NCBI GenBank assembly: GCA_028281285.1
Contig: JANQKF010000004.1
Location: 32,264 to 96,263, forward strand
Source: Cyclobacteriaceae bacterium
GTDB taxonomy: Bacteria; Bacteroidota; Bacteroidia; Cytophagales; Cyclobacteriaceae
Length of the DNA: 64,000 nucleotides
Reading direction: 5' to 3'
This document shows positions 31,076 through 41,440 of the stretch, one piece after another. The position numbers were made by a program, and so were the translations under genes. A model generated the notes under the pieces. That model saw only the letters and a program-made list of their open reading frames with translations, was not told the DNA's origin and made no database searches. The first letter of the stretch is position 1. Every line of letters starts with the position of its first letter.

Positions 31076-33770
31076 CATACCTTCTCCTCCAAAATTAGCG
31101 CTGAGGTTTTTGCGCTGGTTCTGCACTGCTCAATGGATTGAGGAGATCGAAGGAGATCTGGAGGAGGAGTACTTTTTTAATGTTGAACAAAAAGGGTTGA
31201 AGAAAGCCCGTAGAATTTACTCCTGGACAGTTTTAAGGTCATTCAGGTTTTATCTGATAGCAGACAAACTCAAATCATATAACAGTTATAAACAAAGCGT
31301 CATGTTCTCAAACTATCTCAAAATCACGTTGAGAGCCCTTATGAAGAATAAGGTGTACTCATTCATCAATATTTCAGGTTTGGCCATAGGTATCGCAGGA
31401 GCAATGTTGATCCTTCATTATGTTTCCTTTGAATCCAGCTACGATAAATTTCAGGAGGATTACGAGGATATTTACCGGGTTAGCCTTGACCTATTCCAAA
31501 ATGGAGAATTCGTATATCACAGTGCTGAAAACTATCCTCCACTCGGTTCAAGTCTGGTAAACGATTTTCCGGAAGTCATCGAATGGGCCCATCTGTACAA
31601 TATGGGTTCCAAGAACAATGTGGTGATCACTTATGAAGAATCACCCGGTGAGCCCGTCAAGCTAAAACACCGCAAGTTTCTTTACGCCAGTGAAGGTTTC
31701 CTCTCTATGTTCTCAGCTAAAATGATTGCGGGGGATGCGGCTACTGCGTTATCACAACCGCTGACCATGGTGATTTCGGAGAGCACCGCCAAGAAGTATT
31801 TTGGTGATGAAGATCCAATCGGAAAAAAACTTCGATTGCAGGATGATGACTATAACAATGAGAATTGTGTGGTTACCGGTGTTTTCGAAGATGTTCCTGC
31901 GAATACGCATTTGAAATATGACGTGTTAATCTCGACTTCTACGCTTTACAATCGATTTGATGGGGCTCTGGCACGCTATCGTGATGGTTGGATACGGAAA
32001 GATTTTTACACTTATATCAAACTCCAACCAAACGCAAGTCCGGAAGCACTGGCTGCAAAGTTTCCTGGCATGATTGAAAAGTATATGCCTCAACTGGCTG
32101 ATAGAAATTCGATACATCACTTTCACTTGCAACCACTAGCTGATATCCATTTGACCTCTCATTTGGCAGATGAAGCAGAATTGAATGGGGAGGCAGAGCC
32201 CATTACCTTCTTGTCCATTATAGCCATTTTCATTGTGGTGATTGCTTGGGTGAATTATGTGAATCTGGCTACTTCAAGATCGTTGGATAGGGCAAGAGAG
32301 GTTGGTATTCGAAAAGTACTTGGTTCGTTGAGAAGTCAATTGATCCGACAGTTCTTGTTCGAATCGATTACGATCAATTTCCTTGCAATCATCCTCGCGT
32401 TGGCCATCATGCTAGTGGCGATGCCTGCTTTTTACCAAGTCAGTGGCATTCCTCAAGAGGTGGTGCTATGGGAAAACAGTGTAATATGGATGAGCCTGGC
32501 GGCCATATTTCTGGTAGGTTCCTTTGTTTCAGGCTTCTATCCGGCCATGGTCTTATCTTCTTTTAAACCGGTCAGCACTTTAAAAGGTAAATTTCGTAAC
32601 TCCAGTTCGGGTGTGCTTCTTCGTAAGGGACTAGTGATTTTTCAATTCGCTACTTCTGCAGCATTGATTGTGGGTACGCTTACGGTCAATAAGCAAATGA
32701 ACTTCATGCAGTCTGCGGATTTGGGTTTTGACATTGAGCAGACAATTGTTGTAGAAAGGGCGGCCATTGCCGATACCAGCTCGGAGCTTGGTAGGAACAG
32801 ACAAATACAGCTATTCAGTGATGAATTGAGACAACAACCAGGGGTTGTGGCAGTGTCTACCAGTGGTATTGTACCAGGTAAGAAAATTAGATTTAAAGCC
32901 GATGTAAGAGGATATCATCAGCCACAAGGAGAAGTATATCCCCTGAATTTTATTGGAGGAGATTATGAATTGGTTCAGACGTTGGGGATGAATATCATTG
33001 CCGGGCGTGACTTTTCCAGAGAGTTCGGGAGTGATGCGGATACAGCGGCCCTTATTTCTAGAGGCGGAGCCGAAATTCTTGGCTACAAGAATCCCGAGGA
33101 CATAATAGGCCAGACGATTTATGTAGAAAGTTTCAGAGATGCAGCTATTGTAGTAGGAGTGGTTGAAGATTACAATCATGAATCTTTGCGAGTCAAGGCC
33201 CAACCTTCACTGTTTACGTTAAGCCCATTCTGGGCTGAGTATTTCCTTATTCGAGTGAATCAAAATGCCATTCCTGAAACTCTGGCCACGGTAGAACGAA
33301 AATGGACTGAAATCTATCCGGGTAACCCTTTTGATTATTTCTTCCTGGATGAGTTTTTCAATCAACAATACAAATCAGAGACACAATTTCAGTCGTTGTT
33401 TTCAGTTTTCTCTGTTTTGGCCATTGTAATTGGTTGTTTGGGGCTATTTGGACTATCAGCCTTTACAGCGATGAAGAAAACGAAGGAGATAGGGATAAGA
33501 AAGGTATTGGGAGCTTCGGTTCAGGGAGTATTTTATATGCTCTCCAGAGAATTTATCATTCTGATTATGATCTCGAACATTATCGCGTGGCCTATTATCT
33601 ATTATGCAATGAATAGTTGGCTACAGGGATTTGAGTATCGAACGTCTATGGATTTTCTGGTCTTTGGGGTTGCGCTTGTTGTTGTTATGGTGGTGGCACT
33701 GATTACCATCAGTTTCCAAACCATCAAATCAGCTCGGCTGAACCCGGTGGATTCTTTGAGATACGAATAA
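31059..33770 (+). CDS. MacB/FtsX-type ABC permease with N-terminal prefix domain
   Basis: 903 residues. Before the usual first membrane helix there is a cytoplasmic prefix of about 85 residues (PPKLALRFLRWFCTAQWIEE, then IEGDLEEEYFF), the permease prefix domain found in PadR-linked Bacteroidota permeases. Then a periplasmic domain, an FtsX block with RAREVGIRKVLGSLRS, the second periplasmic domain with GVVEDYNHESLRVKAQP, and the last FtsX block with KTKEIGIRKVLGASVQG, ending NPVDSLRYE. It is translationally coupled to the PadR gene (17-base overlap). A terminator follows. Confidence 0.92.
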   Translation: MSYNSDIPSPPKLALRFLRWFCTAQWIEEIEGDLEEEYFFNVEQKGLKKARRIYSWTVLRSFRFYLIADKLKSYNSYKQSVMFSNYLKITLRALMKNKVYSFINISGLAIGIAGAMLILHYVSFESSYDKFQEDYEDIYRVSLDLFQNGEFVYHSAENYPPLGSSLVNDFPEVIEWAHLYNMGSKNNVVITYEESPGEPVKLKHRKFLYASEGFLSMFSAKMIAGDAATALSQPLTMVISESTAKKYFGDEDPIGKKLRLQDDDYNNENCVVTGVFEDVPANTHLKYDVLISTSTLYNRFDGALARYRDGWIRKDFYTYIKLQPNASPEALAAKFPGMIEKYMPQLADRNSIHHFHLQPLADIHLTSHLADEAELNGEAEPITFLSIIAIFIVVIAWVNYVNLATSRSLDRAREVGIRKVLGSLRSQLIRQFLFESITINFLAIILALAIMLVAMPAFYQVSGIPQEVVLWENSVIWMSLAAIFLVGSFVSGFYPAMVLSSFKPVSTLKGKFRNSSSGVLLRKGLVIFQFATSAALIVGTLTVNKQMNFMQSADLGFDIEQTIVVERAAIADTSSELGRNRQIQLFSDELRQQPGVVAVSTSGIVPGKKIRFKADVRGYHQPQGEVYPLNFIGGDYELVQTLGMNIIAGRDFSREFGSDADTAALISRGGAEILGYKNPEDIIGQTIYVESFRDAAIVVGVVEDYNHESLRVKAQPSLFTLSPFWAEYFLIRVNQNAIPETLATVERKWTEIYPGNPFDYFFLDEFFNQQYKSETQFQSLFSVFSVLAIVIGCLGLFGLSAFTAMKKTKEIGIRKVLGASVQGVFYMLSREFIILIMISNIIAWPIIYYAMNSWLQGFEYRTSMDFLVFGVALVVVMVVALITISFQTIKSARLNPVDSLRYE

Positions 33771-33779
33771 AATAGAATG

Positions 33780-33808
33780 GGAGGTGAGGGAACTTACCTC
33801 CTTTTTTT
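33780..33808 (+). terminator. Terminator between convergent permease and RhlE genes
   Basis: GGAGGT (33780-33785) pairs with ACCTCC (33796-33801), followed by TTTTTTT. It overlaps the stop codon of the RhlE gene on the other strand. Confidence 0.75.
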
Positions 33809-35011
33809 AAAATTTCTTTTTCCTCTTCCTCGGTGATTTCCTCTACCTCGTGAACGTCTGGGATTGTACTCAGGACCTTCTCCAATACTTGTTGGCAGGG
33901 GAACCTTTCTGACCTCTTTTTCAATCAGTTGTTCGATTTTAAGAAAGCGATGTTGATCATCTTCATTAACAAAGGTAATGGCTTCTCCCTCAGCTGACGC
34001 CCTGGCGGTTCTTCCGATTCTATGGACATAATCTTCTGCATCGTTAGGTACATCATAGTTGATGACCATATCGATGTTATCAATATCAATGCCTCTGGAG
34101 ATAACATCTGTGGCAACAAGGATGGGAAGTTTTTTGCTCTTGAATTCGTTGAGTATGGCCTCACGTTCCGTTTGCTCCAGGTCTGAAGAAATCTGCTTGG
34201 CGTTTAACCCTTCTGCCTGGAGTGATTTTGTTACCTCTTTTACTTTGATTTTTGTGGAGGCAAAAATGATCAGACTGGGTACATCATTGAAACGTAGTAG
34301 GTATTTAACCAGGTCTACCTTTTGGGTATCATAGGCCATAAATGCCGCTTGCACTACCTTTTCAGCTGGCTTGGAAATGGCAATGCTGATCTCTTCGGGG
34401 TCAACTAGTATTTCTTTAGCCATCTTTCGGATATTGGGCGGCATGGTAGCCGAAAACAAAAGAGTTTGGCGTTCTTTAGGCAGATGACTGATGATCTTCA
34501 TGATATCATCATAAAATCCCATGTCTAACATTCTGTCTGCTTCATCCAGAATTAAATGTTGAAGCCGATCGATTTTGGCGTACCCCAGATTCAGGTGTGA
34601 CATTAATTTACCTGGTGTGCCTACTATAATGTCTGCCCCCTCAGTAAGAGCCCTTTTTTGTTGAGAAAAATCATCACCATCACCCCCTCCATAGATTGGA
34701 ATAGAAGTGGCACCGGTGAAATAACCGAGCCCCTGCAATTGTTGGTCTATTTGGACGGCTAATTCACGTGTAGGCGAAATGATGAGCGTATTGATGGCAC
34801 CGGGCTCTGTTTCCTGTTTCGAAATCTTATGAAGAATCGGTAGGAGGAAGGCGGCTGTCTTGCCTGTCCCTGTTTGGGCAATACCAATAATGTCTTTATT
34901 GTCAAGGACGATAGGAATGGATTGCTCCTGAATAGGGGTAGGCTTCTCGAAGCCCATAGCGTCTAATCCCTGCAGTACGTCTTCGTGTAGATTTAATTCT
35001 TTAAAGGTCAA
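33794..35011 (-). CDS. rhlE: DEAD-box RNA helicase (RhlE-type)
   Basis: 405 residues with all helicase motifs: Q-motif FEKPTPIQEQSIP, motif I AQTGTGKTAA, Ia PTRELAVQ, II DEADRMLDMGF, III SAT, IV IIFASTK, V TDVISRGIDI and VI HRIGRTARA. The C-terminus is a short basic tail (RRSRGRGNHRGRGKRNFKK), typical of RhlE-like cold or ribosome-assembly helicases. The start appears to be TTG at 35011; no ATG is available nearby in frame. The TrkH gene lies 25 bases upstream in the same direction. Confidence 0.92.
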   Translation of the reverse strand: MTFKELNLHEDVLQGLDAMGFEKPTPIQEQSIPIVLDNKDIIGIAQTGTGKTAAFLLPILHKISKQETEPGAINTLIISPTRELAVQIDQQLQGLGYFTGATSIPIYGGGDGDDFSQQKRALTEGADIIVGTPGKLMSHLNLGYAKIDRLQHLILDEADRMLDMGFYDDIMKIISHLPKERQTLLFSATMPPNIRKMAKEILVDPEEISIAISKPAEKVVQAAFMAYDTQKVDLVKYLLRFNDVPSLIIFASTKIKVKEVTKSLQAEGLNAKQISSDLEQTEREAILNEFKSKKLPILVATDVISRGIDIDNIDMVINYDVPNDAEDYVHRIGRTARASAEGEAITFVNEDDQHRFLKIEQLIEKEVRKVPLPTSIGEGPEYNPRRSRGRGNHRGRGKRNFKKRR

Positions 35012-35036
35012 TCGGATAGTTGGTTTTAGATGATCG

Positions 35037-36494
35037 TTAGTGTTTTTTCCAGAAGTGAGGGCTAAGTAACATTAATACCGTAAATAACTCAAGCCTTCCT
35101 AATAACATGAGAATGGACAGTAACCACTTACCGGCAATAGGAATGTTTGCGAAATTGTTAACAGGTCCAACCTCTCCAATGCCTGGTCCTACATTACCTA
35201 ATGTTGTGGCCACAGCACCCAGCGCTGTATCAAAGTCAACGTTCAATGCAGAAAGTAATAGCGCCCCGATCAGGAAGATCAGAATATAAATCATGATAAA
35301 TGCCAGAACGTGAAATACGATGTTTCTTTCAATCGCCTTTCCGCTGATTCGAACCGGCATCACTGCTGATGGATGAAGTTGCCTCTTTAATTCCAAAAAG
35401 GAGTTTTTGAATAAGACTAAATGTCTGATTACTTTAACACCTCCGGCTGTTGAACCTGCCGAACCTCCTACAAACAAAAGAATGAAGAATAGAACAGATA
35501 AGAATGGAGTCCATGCGGTGTAATCTGCTGAAACAAACCCAGTTGTGGTCACGATGGAAACAACCTGAAAAAGCCCCTCTCTAAAGGATTGCTCCAGGCC
35601 CTGATCTGTTACAATCAGGACAGTAATAGTAACAACAAGTGTAATAGCCGCAATGAACGAAACATATACTTTGAATTCCTCATTCCTGCGAATCTTCTTG
35701 AAATTTCTTTTAAGCGCAAAGTAGGTCAAAGTGAAACTGGTCCCCGCTAGAAACATGAAAACGATAAACACATATTGGATATAGGGGGAGTCAAAATGTG
35801 CTGCACTGGCGTTCTTGGTGGAAAAACCTCCCGTTGCCATTGTAGTCAATGAGTGATTGATAGAGTCATAGAAGTTGAGTCCTCCAGCCATTAAGAGACC
35901 CATTTGGGCAAGTGTCAGACCCAAGTAGATAAACCACAATCGCTTTGCAGTCTCGCTAATCCTTGGAGCAAGCTTATCAGGAGTAATGCCTGGGGCCTCG
36001 GCCACAAACAACTGCATACCTCCAATTCCCAGGAAGGGCAGAATGGCTACTGCCAAGACAATAATTCCCATGCCTCCGATCCACTGGGTAAAACTTCTCC
36101 AGAAAAGAATGCCTTTGGGAACTGCTTCAATATCGTTTAGAATTGATGCTCCGGTCGTTGTGAACCCTGAAATAGTTTCAAAAAAAGCATCTGTGAAGTT
36201 GGGAATCGCACCACTGATGATATAAGGTAATGCTCCGAACAAGGACAGAATCAGCCAGCCACCGGATACGATGATATAGCCATCTCTTTTCTTTAATTCC
36301 TTATTCTGACGATTCTTGGTGATTATGCGAAGAGCCAATCCGGACATAAGGGTGATTGCAGAGGAAATGGCTATGGCTTGCCAATCTCCTCCTTCATAGT
36401 AAATGGCGAAGGGCAAACACAAAGCCATGAAGCATCCATTGAGCAATAGAAGCAGGCCCATTATGTTTAGTATCGCTTTGAAATTGAATTTCAT
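35037..36494 (-). CDS. trkH: Trk-type potassium uptake protein TrkH
   Basis: 485 residues, about ten membrane helices with the four pore repeats of the TrkH/KtrB family; filter-like segments are TTTGASILND, TMATGGFST, TTTGFVSAD and TTLGNVGPGIG. It forms the K+ channel subunit in the inner membrane and needs the cytoplasmic RCK protein TrkA, encoded directly upstream (9 bases between stop and start). The pair forms an operon. Confidence 0.94.
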   Translation of the reverse strand: MKFNFKAILNIMGLLLLLNGCFMALCLPFAIYYEGGDWQAIAISSAITLMSGLALRIITKNRQNKELKKRDGYIIVSGGWLILSLFGALPYIISGAIPNFTDAFFETISGFTTTGASILNDIEAVPKGILFWRSFTQWIGGMGIIVLAVAILPFLGIGGMQLFVAEAPGITPDKLAPRISETAKRLWFIYLGLTLAQMGLLMAGGLNFYDSINHSLTTMATGGFSTKNASAAHFDSPYIQYVFIVFMFLAGTSFTLTYFALKRNFKKIRRNEEFKVYVSFIAAITLVVTITVLIVTDQGLEQSFREGLFQVVSIVTTTGFVSADYTAWTPFLSVLFFILLFVGGSAGSTAGGVKVIRHLVLFKNSFLELKRQLHPSAVMPVRISGKAIERNIVFHVLAFIMIYILIFLIGALLLSALNVDFDTALGAVATTLGNVGPGIGEVGPVNNFANIPIAGKWLLSILMLLGRLELFTVLMLLSPHFWKKH

Positions 36495-36503
36495 CTCAGT
36501 TCA

Positions 36504-37844
36504 TCAAATGAAGAGATCCTCTACCTTTTTTATGGCTTCTGGTTTGGCGAGTACCACGACTCGGTCTTTGGGTTGAAATCTAAAATCTCCCGGTGTGGTA
36601 TAACCTTTGCCATCTCTAATAACTCCCCCTATTATCGCTGATTTGGGAAATTCCAGGTTTCTAAGTTCGTGTGCAGTAATTTTGGAGCTTTCCTTCACTT
36701 CAAACTCTAGTATTTCCGCATCGACCCCATGAATACTGGTTAAGTCCACAATTTCACCCTGACGAATATGGCGAAAGATAAAGTTTGCAGCTATGAGTTT
36801 TTTGTTGATCATGGTATCCACACCAATGTTTTGCGAGAGGTGGATATAATCCATGTTCTCAACCATGGCAATGGTCTTTTTGACTCCCTGATTTTTTGCT
36901 GCCAGACTTGAAATGATATTGGTTTCTGAATCACCGGTAACAGCAATAAAGGCATCCATGTCCTCAATACCTTCTTCCATCAAGAGCTCCACATTGCGAG
37001 CATCGCCATTAATCACCATAGCGTCCGGAATCAAATCTGCAAGCTCAAAACACTTGTCTGCATCTTTTTCAATGAGCTTTACATTATAGCGTGCACTGAG
37101 GATTTTAGCAGCATGAAACCCAACCCTAGATCCGCCCAGAATCATGATGTTTTTGACCATCTCGCGCTTCTTGCCACTGAGAAAAAGCAATTTATCAATC
37201 CCATCTGGTTGCGATACAAAATAGGCGTGATCGTTTAATTCGAATGTGGTATCACCATAAGGAATGATGGTTTCATTATTCCTCAGAATGGCCACAGTCA
37301 TAAAGGTCTGTTCTGGGTTCATCCTGGCCACCTCGATCATCGATTTTCCTTTTAGCGGGCTTTTGTCGTTGATGTTGACTCCAATCAGTGAAAGCAATCC
37401 TTTTTCGAATTCGAAGCTATCGGTCAGGGCTACTTCTTTCAGAAGTCTTTTGATCTCTTTAGCTGCCAGTGATTCCGGAGAAATAATATCATCAATACCA
37501 AGGTGCTTGAGATTGAGTTTGTCCTTTTGATAGATAAATTCGGTATTGCTAATTCTGGCTACAGTTCGTTTTGCGCCAAGATGTTTTGCTATGATAGCTG
37601 TGGCAATATTTGCCTCTTCTGAATTTGTTACAGCTATGAGGAGGTCTGCTTCGGCTACACCAGCTTCTTCCAAAACCATATAAGAGGTGGAATTACCCTT
37701 TATGGTACCCGCGTCTACTTGGCTGGCAATAAGTTTTAGTTTTTCTTGTGACTGATCGACAAGCACAATGTCTTGCCCTTCAGAGCACAAAAGTTTGGCC
37801 AAATGATACCCTACATTTCCAACCCCTGCTATAATAACCCTCAT
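36504..37844 (-). CDS. trkA: Trk system potassium transporter regulatory subunit TrkA
   Basis: 446 residues in two similar halves, each an RCK Rossmann domain (GVGNVGYHLAKLL at the start and ILGGSRVGFHAAKIL at about 230) followed by a C-terminal TrkA_C domain. The nucleotide-binding glycines are intact in the first half (GxGxxG) and modified in the second. It gates the TrkH channel in response to ATP or NADH. First gene of the trkA-trkH pair. Confidence 0.94.
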   Translation of the reverse strand: MRVIIAGVGNVGYHLAKLLCSEGQDIVLVDQSQEKLKLIASQVDAGTIKGNSTSYMVLEEAGVAEADLLIAVTNSEEANIATAIIAKHLGAKRTVARISNTEFIYQKDKLNLKHLGIDDIISPESLAAKEIKRLLKEVALTDSFEFEKGLLSLIGVNINDKSPLKGKSMIEVARMNPEQTFMTVAILRNNETIIPYGDTTFELNDHAYFVSQPDGIDKLLFLSGKKREMVKNIMILGGSRVGFHAAKILSARYNVKLIEKDADKCFELADLIPDAMVINGDARNVELLMEEGIEDMDAFIAVTGDSETNIISSLAAKNQGVKKTIAMVENMDYIHLSQNIGVDTMINKKLIAANFIFRHIRQGEIVDLTSIHGVDAEILEFEVKESSKITAHELRNLEFPKSAIIGGVIRDGKGYTTPGDFRFQPKDRVVVLAKPEAIKKVEDLFI

Positions 37845-37925
37845 TCTAGTCTATTTGGAAAAACGCGGTAAAGTTACTGAAATATGGAGTTCAAATACCA
37901 TTTCGAGTTATTAATTGCCTGAATA

Positions 37926-39089
37926 CTACTCAGATGCGTCTTTCTCAGGCGAAAAACCTGACTTCAAGTGTAAATCACGCTGTGGATATGGGATTTCGAT
38001 ATTGTTTTCCTTGAACTGAGCGAAAATCTCATAATAAAGTTCACTACGGAGGATTTTAGGTTTGTCGATATATCGATTGGTCCAGACCACCAGCTCAAAA
38101 TTCAGCGAACTTTCCCCATATTCTACGAACCACACATCAGGTTCAGGGCGCTTTAATATTCCACTATGTTTATTGGCCACCTCAAGTAATATTTTCTTTA
38201 TTATCTCAGGGTCTTCCTTGTAGGATACCCCTACCGGGATTCTGAATCTAACGTTGCGATCATTAAAACTCCAATTTACCACTTGCTTGTTGATCACATC
38301 GCTGTTTGGGATGATGTAGGAAATATTGTCGTTGGTATTCACAGTAGTGGCCCTGGATGAAATCTTGACCACATCACCACTAAGTGTGCCAACATCAATA
38401 CGGTCACCTACTTTGATGGGTCTCTCGAAGAGAATGATCAAGCCGGAAATGAAGTTATTGGCAATGTTTTGGAGACCAAAGCCAATACCTACACCCAAGG
38501 CACCTGCCAGTACATTAAGCGAACCCAGATTAATCCCCGAATTTTGAATAATTAATAACCCCCCAATGAGAAGTATGACGTATTGAACAATTGTACCAAT
38601 TGATTGTGTTACACCTTTATCTTCTGAATATCTGGAGAGAACCTGCTTGACAAAAACCGCCTTGAACTTGGCGGCAGCAAAAACAAGCAAAGCCATATAG
38701 AATATGATCTTCAGGAGATCAAAGAATTTTACCGGCTGTTCTCCTTCCTTGTTGGCACTGATGATCGTGAAATTCAATTCAGATTCATAGTCAAGCCCAA
38801 TTTCTGCTACGAGCAGTGAAACGCCTATAATGAGGATTGAATATTTGGCAATGTTACCAATGGACAAAATCGTTTTTCTATCCTCAATATATCTGCCCAG
38901 AATCCGATTTATTAGTGTGGATCTGACCAGGTTACCCAACAAGTTCAGAAGAATCAGGAAAACAAATGGTACAATTATCTCTGTAACCGTGAAGTCAATT
39001 TTCAGGACATGAATTTCTTCACCGAGTAGAGGAACCTTAAAATTGATGAAATCAATTAGGCGGTGATACAAAGATGCTTTCTCCTCCAT
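37926..39089 (-). CDS. MscS-family mechanosensitive channel
   Basis: 387 residues: four or five membrane helices, with the pore-lining helix region GALGVGIGFGLQNIANNFISG, then the MscS beta domain (PIKVGDRIDVGTLSGDVVKI) and the alpha/beta C-terminal domain ending with IPYPQRDLHL. It should release ions on hypo-osmotic shock. It is longer at the N-terminus than minimal MscS (286 residues). It lies between trkA and queA, all on the minus strand; the 23-base gap to queA suggests co-transcription. Confidence 0.92.
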   Translation of the reverse strand: MEEKASLYHRLIDFINFKVPLLGEEIHVLKIDFTVTEIIVPFVFLILLNLLGNLVRSTLINRILGRYIEDRKTILSIGNIAKYSILIIGVSLLVAEIGLDYESELNFTIISANKEGEQPVKFFDLLKIIFYMALLVFAAAKFKAVFVKQVLSRYSEDKGVTQSIGTIVQYVILLIGGLLIIQNSGINLGSLNVLAGALGVGIGFGLQNIANNFISGLIILFERPIKVGDRIDVGTLSGDVVKISSRATTVNTNDNISYIIPNSDVINKQVVNWSFNDRNVRFRIPVGVSYKEDPEIIKKILLEVANKHSGILKRPEPDVWFVEYGESSLNFELVVWTNRYIDKPKILRSELYYEIFAQFKENNIEIPYPQRDLHLKSGFSPEKDASE

Positions 39090-39112
39090 GCTCGAATATA
39101 CTGATCTTTTGA

Positions 39113-40318
39113 TCAGGAAGGTAATAGAAGGGATGAATCTCCATAACTCAAAAACCGGTAGTCGTTAGAAAGTGCTGAGTCATAAATTTTCTTCCAATCC
39201 TTGCCCACCAATGCTGCTACCAAGAGCATTAATGTGCTTCCCGGTTGATGGAAATTAGTAATTAGCCCGTCACAAACTCGAAATTGATATTCTGGAAAAA
39301 TGAATATTTCTGTATTGCCGATAATCTGGTTTAAATCATTCTTAATCATCCAATCGAGAATACTTTGAAAGGCATCAATTCTCGGAGGGGTGTTTTTAGT
39401 ATCGTATGGTTCAAGTTTGTTGATTGAGAAGTCTTCATTTCCTTGAATTAGCCTTGTACCAAACCAATAAAGACTTTCCAGGCTACGCATTGAGGTTGTG
39501 CCCACGGGGATGATTTTTCCCTTTGCTTCCACAACGGCCTGAATGTTTGACCTTGTGGCTACAATTTGTTCAGAGTGCATCGGATGGTCAAGCACGTTTT
39601 CTTCCTTAATTGGCTGAAAGGTGCCTGCACTTACGTGAAGAGTGAGAAAGTCCTTGGTAATCCCTCTTTCCACGAGTTCGTCTAACACTCGATTAGTAAA
39701 GTGAAGACCGGCTGTAGGGGCGGCAACGGCACCTTCTTTTTCTGAGTAAACTGTTTGGTATCTGGGTTTATCTTCTTTTACTGCTTCCCGATTCAAGTAA
39801 GGAGGGAGAGGAACCTTTCCAGCCATTTCCACAATCTCAGCAAAAGATATCTCGGGATTGTCCCAACTGAATTTCACCGATTTGTTTTCCCGATCAACCA
39901 ACTCAGCTATTAACAGGAGAGAACGACCATTAATGTCAAGAGGCCGAACGAGACTGGTGTTCTTCCATTTCTTGAAATTTCCAATCATACATTTCCAGGT
40001 GACGCTTCGTCTTTCTTCCATAACAATGCTCATAATCGAACTCGGAAGAATTGGGTTGAGTAGAAATATTTCTATCGAAGCTCCCGTTTCTTTTTTTAGA
40101 AAAATCCGGGCTGGGATGACTTTGGTATTGTTGAAAACCAGGGTCGTATTTGCAGGCAACAATGAGGGGATGGTATTGAATACCTTGTGCTGTATGTTGC
40201 CATATTCGTAATACAGTAGTTTGGATTGGTCCCGTTCATTAAGCGGAAATTTAGCAATTCGATCTTCGGGTAGATCGTAGATATAGTCTTTCAGGTCAAT
40301 CTTCTCCACAGGTTCCAA
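39113..40318 (-). CDS. queA: S-adenosylmethionine:tRNA ribosyltransferase-isomerase
   Basis: 401 residues with QueA signatures: YDLPEDRIAKFPL at the start, TLVFNNTKVIPAR, APTAGLHFT and the late FHQPGSTLMLLVAALVG. The enzyme transfers the ribosyl moiety of SAM to preQ1 at the wobble position of tRNAs to make epoxyqueuosine. It is slightly longer than E. coli QueA (356). The start is not an ATG: TTG at 40318, or GTG at 40309. Confidence 0.93.
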   Translation of the reverse strand: MEPVEKIDLKDYIYDLPEDRIAKFPLNERDQSKLLYYEYGNIQHKVFNTIPSLLPANTTLVFNNTKVIPARIFLKKETGASIEIFLLNPILPSSIMSIVMEERRSVTWKCMIGNFKKWKNTSLVRPLDINGRSLLLIAELVDRENKSVKFSWDNPEISFAEIVEMAGKVPLPPYLNREAVKEDKPRYQTVYSEKEGAVAAPTAGLHFTNRVLDELVERGITKDFLTLHVSAGTFQPIKEENVLDHPMHSEQIVATRSNIQAVVEAKGKIIPVGTTSMRSLESLYWFGTRLIQGNEDFSINKLEPYDTKNTPPRIDAFQSILDWMIKNDLNQIIGNTEIFIFPEYQFRVCDGLITNFHQPGSTLMLLVAALVGKDWKKIYDSALSNDYRFLSYGDSSLLLPS

Positions 40319-40342
40319 TTTCGTGGCAAAGATAAGTACGGA

Positions 40343-41440
40343 TCAATTATCTGGTTCTAATGAATTTAAAATTCCGGCCATGACTCTGAACGTAGAACGA
40401 ATCTGTCTTCGATTGATATCATCCATGACAAACCAGTCGTTTTGAGTAATAATGATCACATCAAGTTCAGGAACCACTAGTATAAACTGACCACCCCAAC
40501 CCCATGCAAGAGCCCCTTCATTTCCTGCAATGTTCAATAACCACCAGAGGTGCCCATATCCGGAAGTATACACTGTTTCCTCACCAACGGTAGCCTGGCC
40601 TGGAAAAGATGCATAGGGCTCGAACGACTGCTTTATCCAATTTTCCGAAACAACCCTTTTTTCATTGTAAACACCATTATTGGCAACCATAATTCCAATT
40701 TTGGCCATATCCCTGGCCCTGAGTTGGAGACCTGCTCCGCCATTAACAAAATCCCTCCTGTCCGACTGATAGTTAACATCGTCCATCCGGATTCCTAAGG
40801 GATCCAGTAAATTCTTTTTGGCAAACGTCATTAAGGGTTGTCCTATCTTCTTTTCAAGTACCACAGACATGAGGTGAGCCGTGCCGGAATTGTAGTTGAA
40901 TCTTTTACCTGGGGTTTCCGCAAGATCCCTTTTGAGAACATAGTCTATTCTATCCTCGGAACGATCCCAGTCGATATAGCCATTTGCGGAACCTTCATTC
41001 CATTCGTACCCAGTAGTCATGGTTAACAGGTGTTTGATGGTTATTCCTTGAAGCTTTTTTCGATTCTTCCTGGGAGTATATTCGGATAGGTAAGGGGCAA
41101 TTGATTCATCAAGATTTGTGATAAGCCCCTGGTCCAGAGCAATGCCTGTTAAAAGACTAATAAAGGATTTGGTCACAGATCGTACATGGTAGTTTTTCCT
41201 GGATGAGTGACCGTCAAAGTATTTTTCGAAAATCAGTGTGTCATTCTTCAAGACCAACAGACTTTTAAGTCCCCTGGAAGTATCTGCCCTGCTCAGTGCC
41301 TTTTCGAAATCGGTTGTATTACCAAGAAAATGACTTGCTTCTGATTTGGGCAACTCATCTTCGGAGGAAAATCGCTCTTGTTGAGAACTGCAGGAGTAGG
41401 AGAGAAGAGCAAGTACTAGTGTCAGACTTAGAGAACGCAT
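40343..41440 (-). CDS. Serine hydrolase, beta-lactamase-like family, exported lipoprotein
   Basis: 365 residues. Signal peptide with a lipobox ending LLSYSC, then the beta-lactamase-like fold: catalytic S-x-x-K in RSVTKSFISL, YNSGTAH as second motif, and GWGGQF at the third-box position. The YNS box is closer to class C and DD-peptidase relatives (6-aminohexanoate-dimer hydrolase group) than is the protein at 14679. Periplasmic; substrate unknown. The stop lies 25 bases upstream of queA. Confidence 0.88.
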   Translation of the reverse strand: MRSLSLTLVLALLSYSCSSQQERFSSEDELPKSEASHFLGNTTDFEKALSRADTSRGLKSLLVLKNDTLIFEKYFDGHSSRKNYHVRSVTKSFISLLTGIALDQGLITNLDESIAPYLSEYTPRKNRKKLQGITIKHLLTMTTGYEWNEGSANGYIDWDRSEDRIDYVLKRDLAETPGKRFNYNSGTAHLMSVVLEKKIGQPLMTFAKKNLLDPLGIRMDDVNYQSDRRDFVNGGAGLQLRARDMAKIGIMVANNGVYNEKRVVSENWIKQSFEPYASFPGQATVGEETVYTSGYGHLWWLLNIAGNEGALAWGWGGQFILVVPELDVIIITQNDWFVMDDINRRQIRSTFRVMAGILNSLEPDN

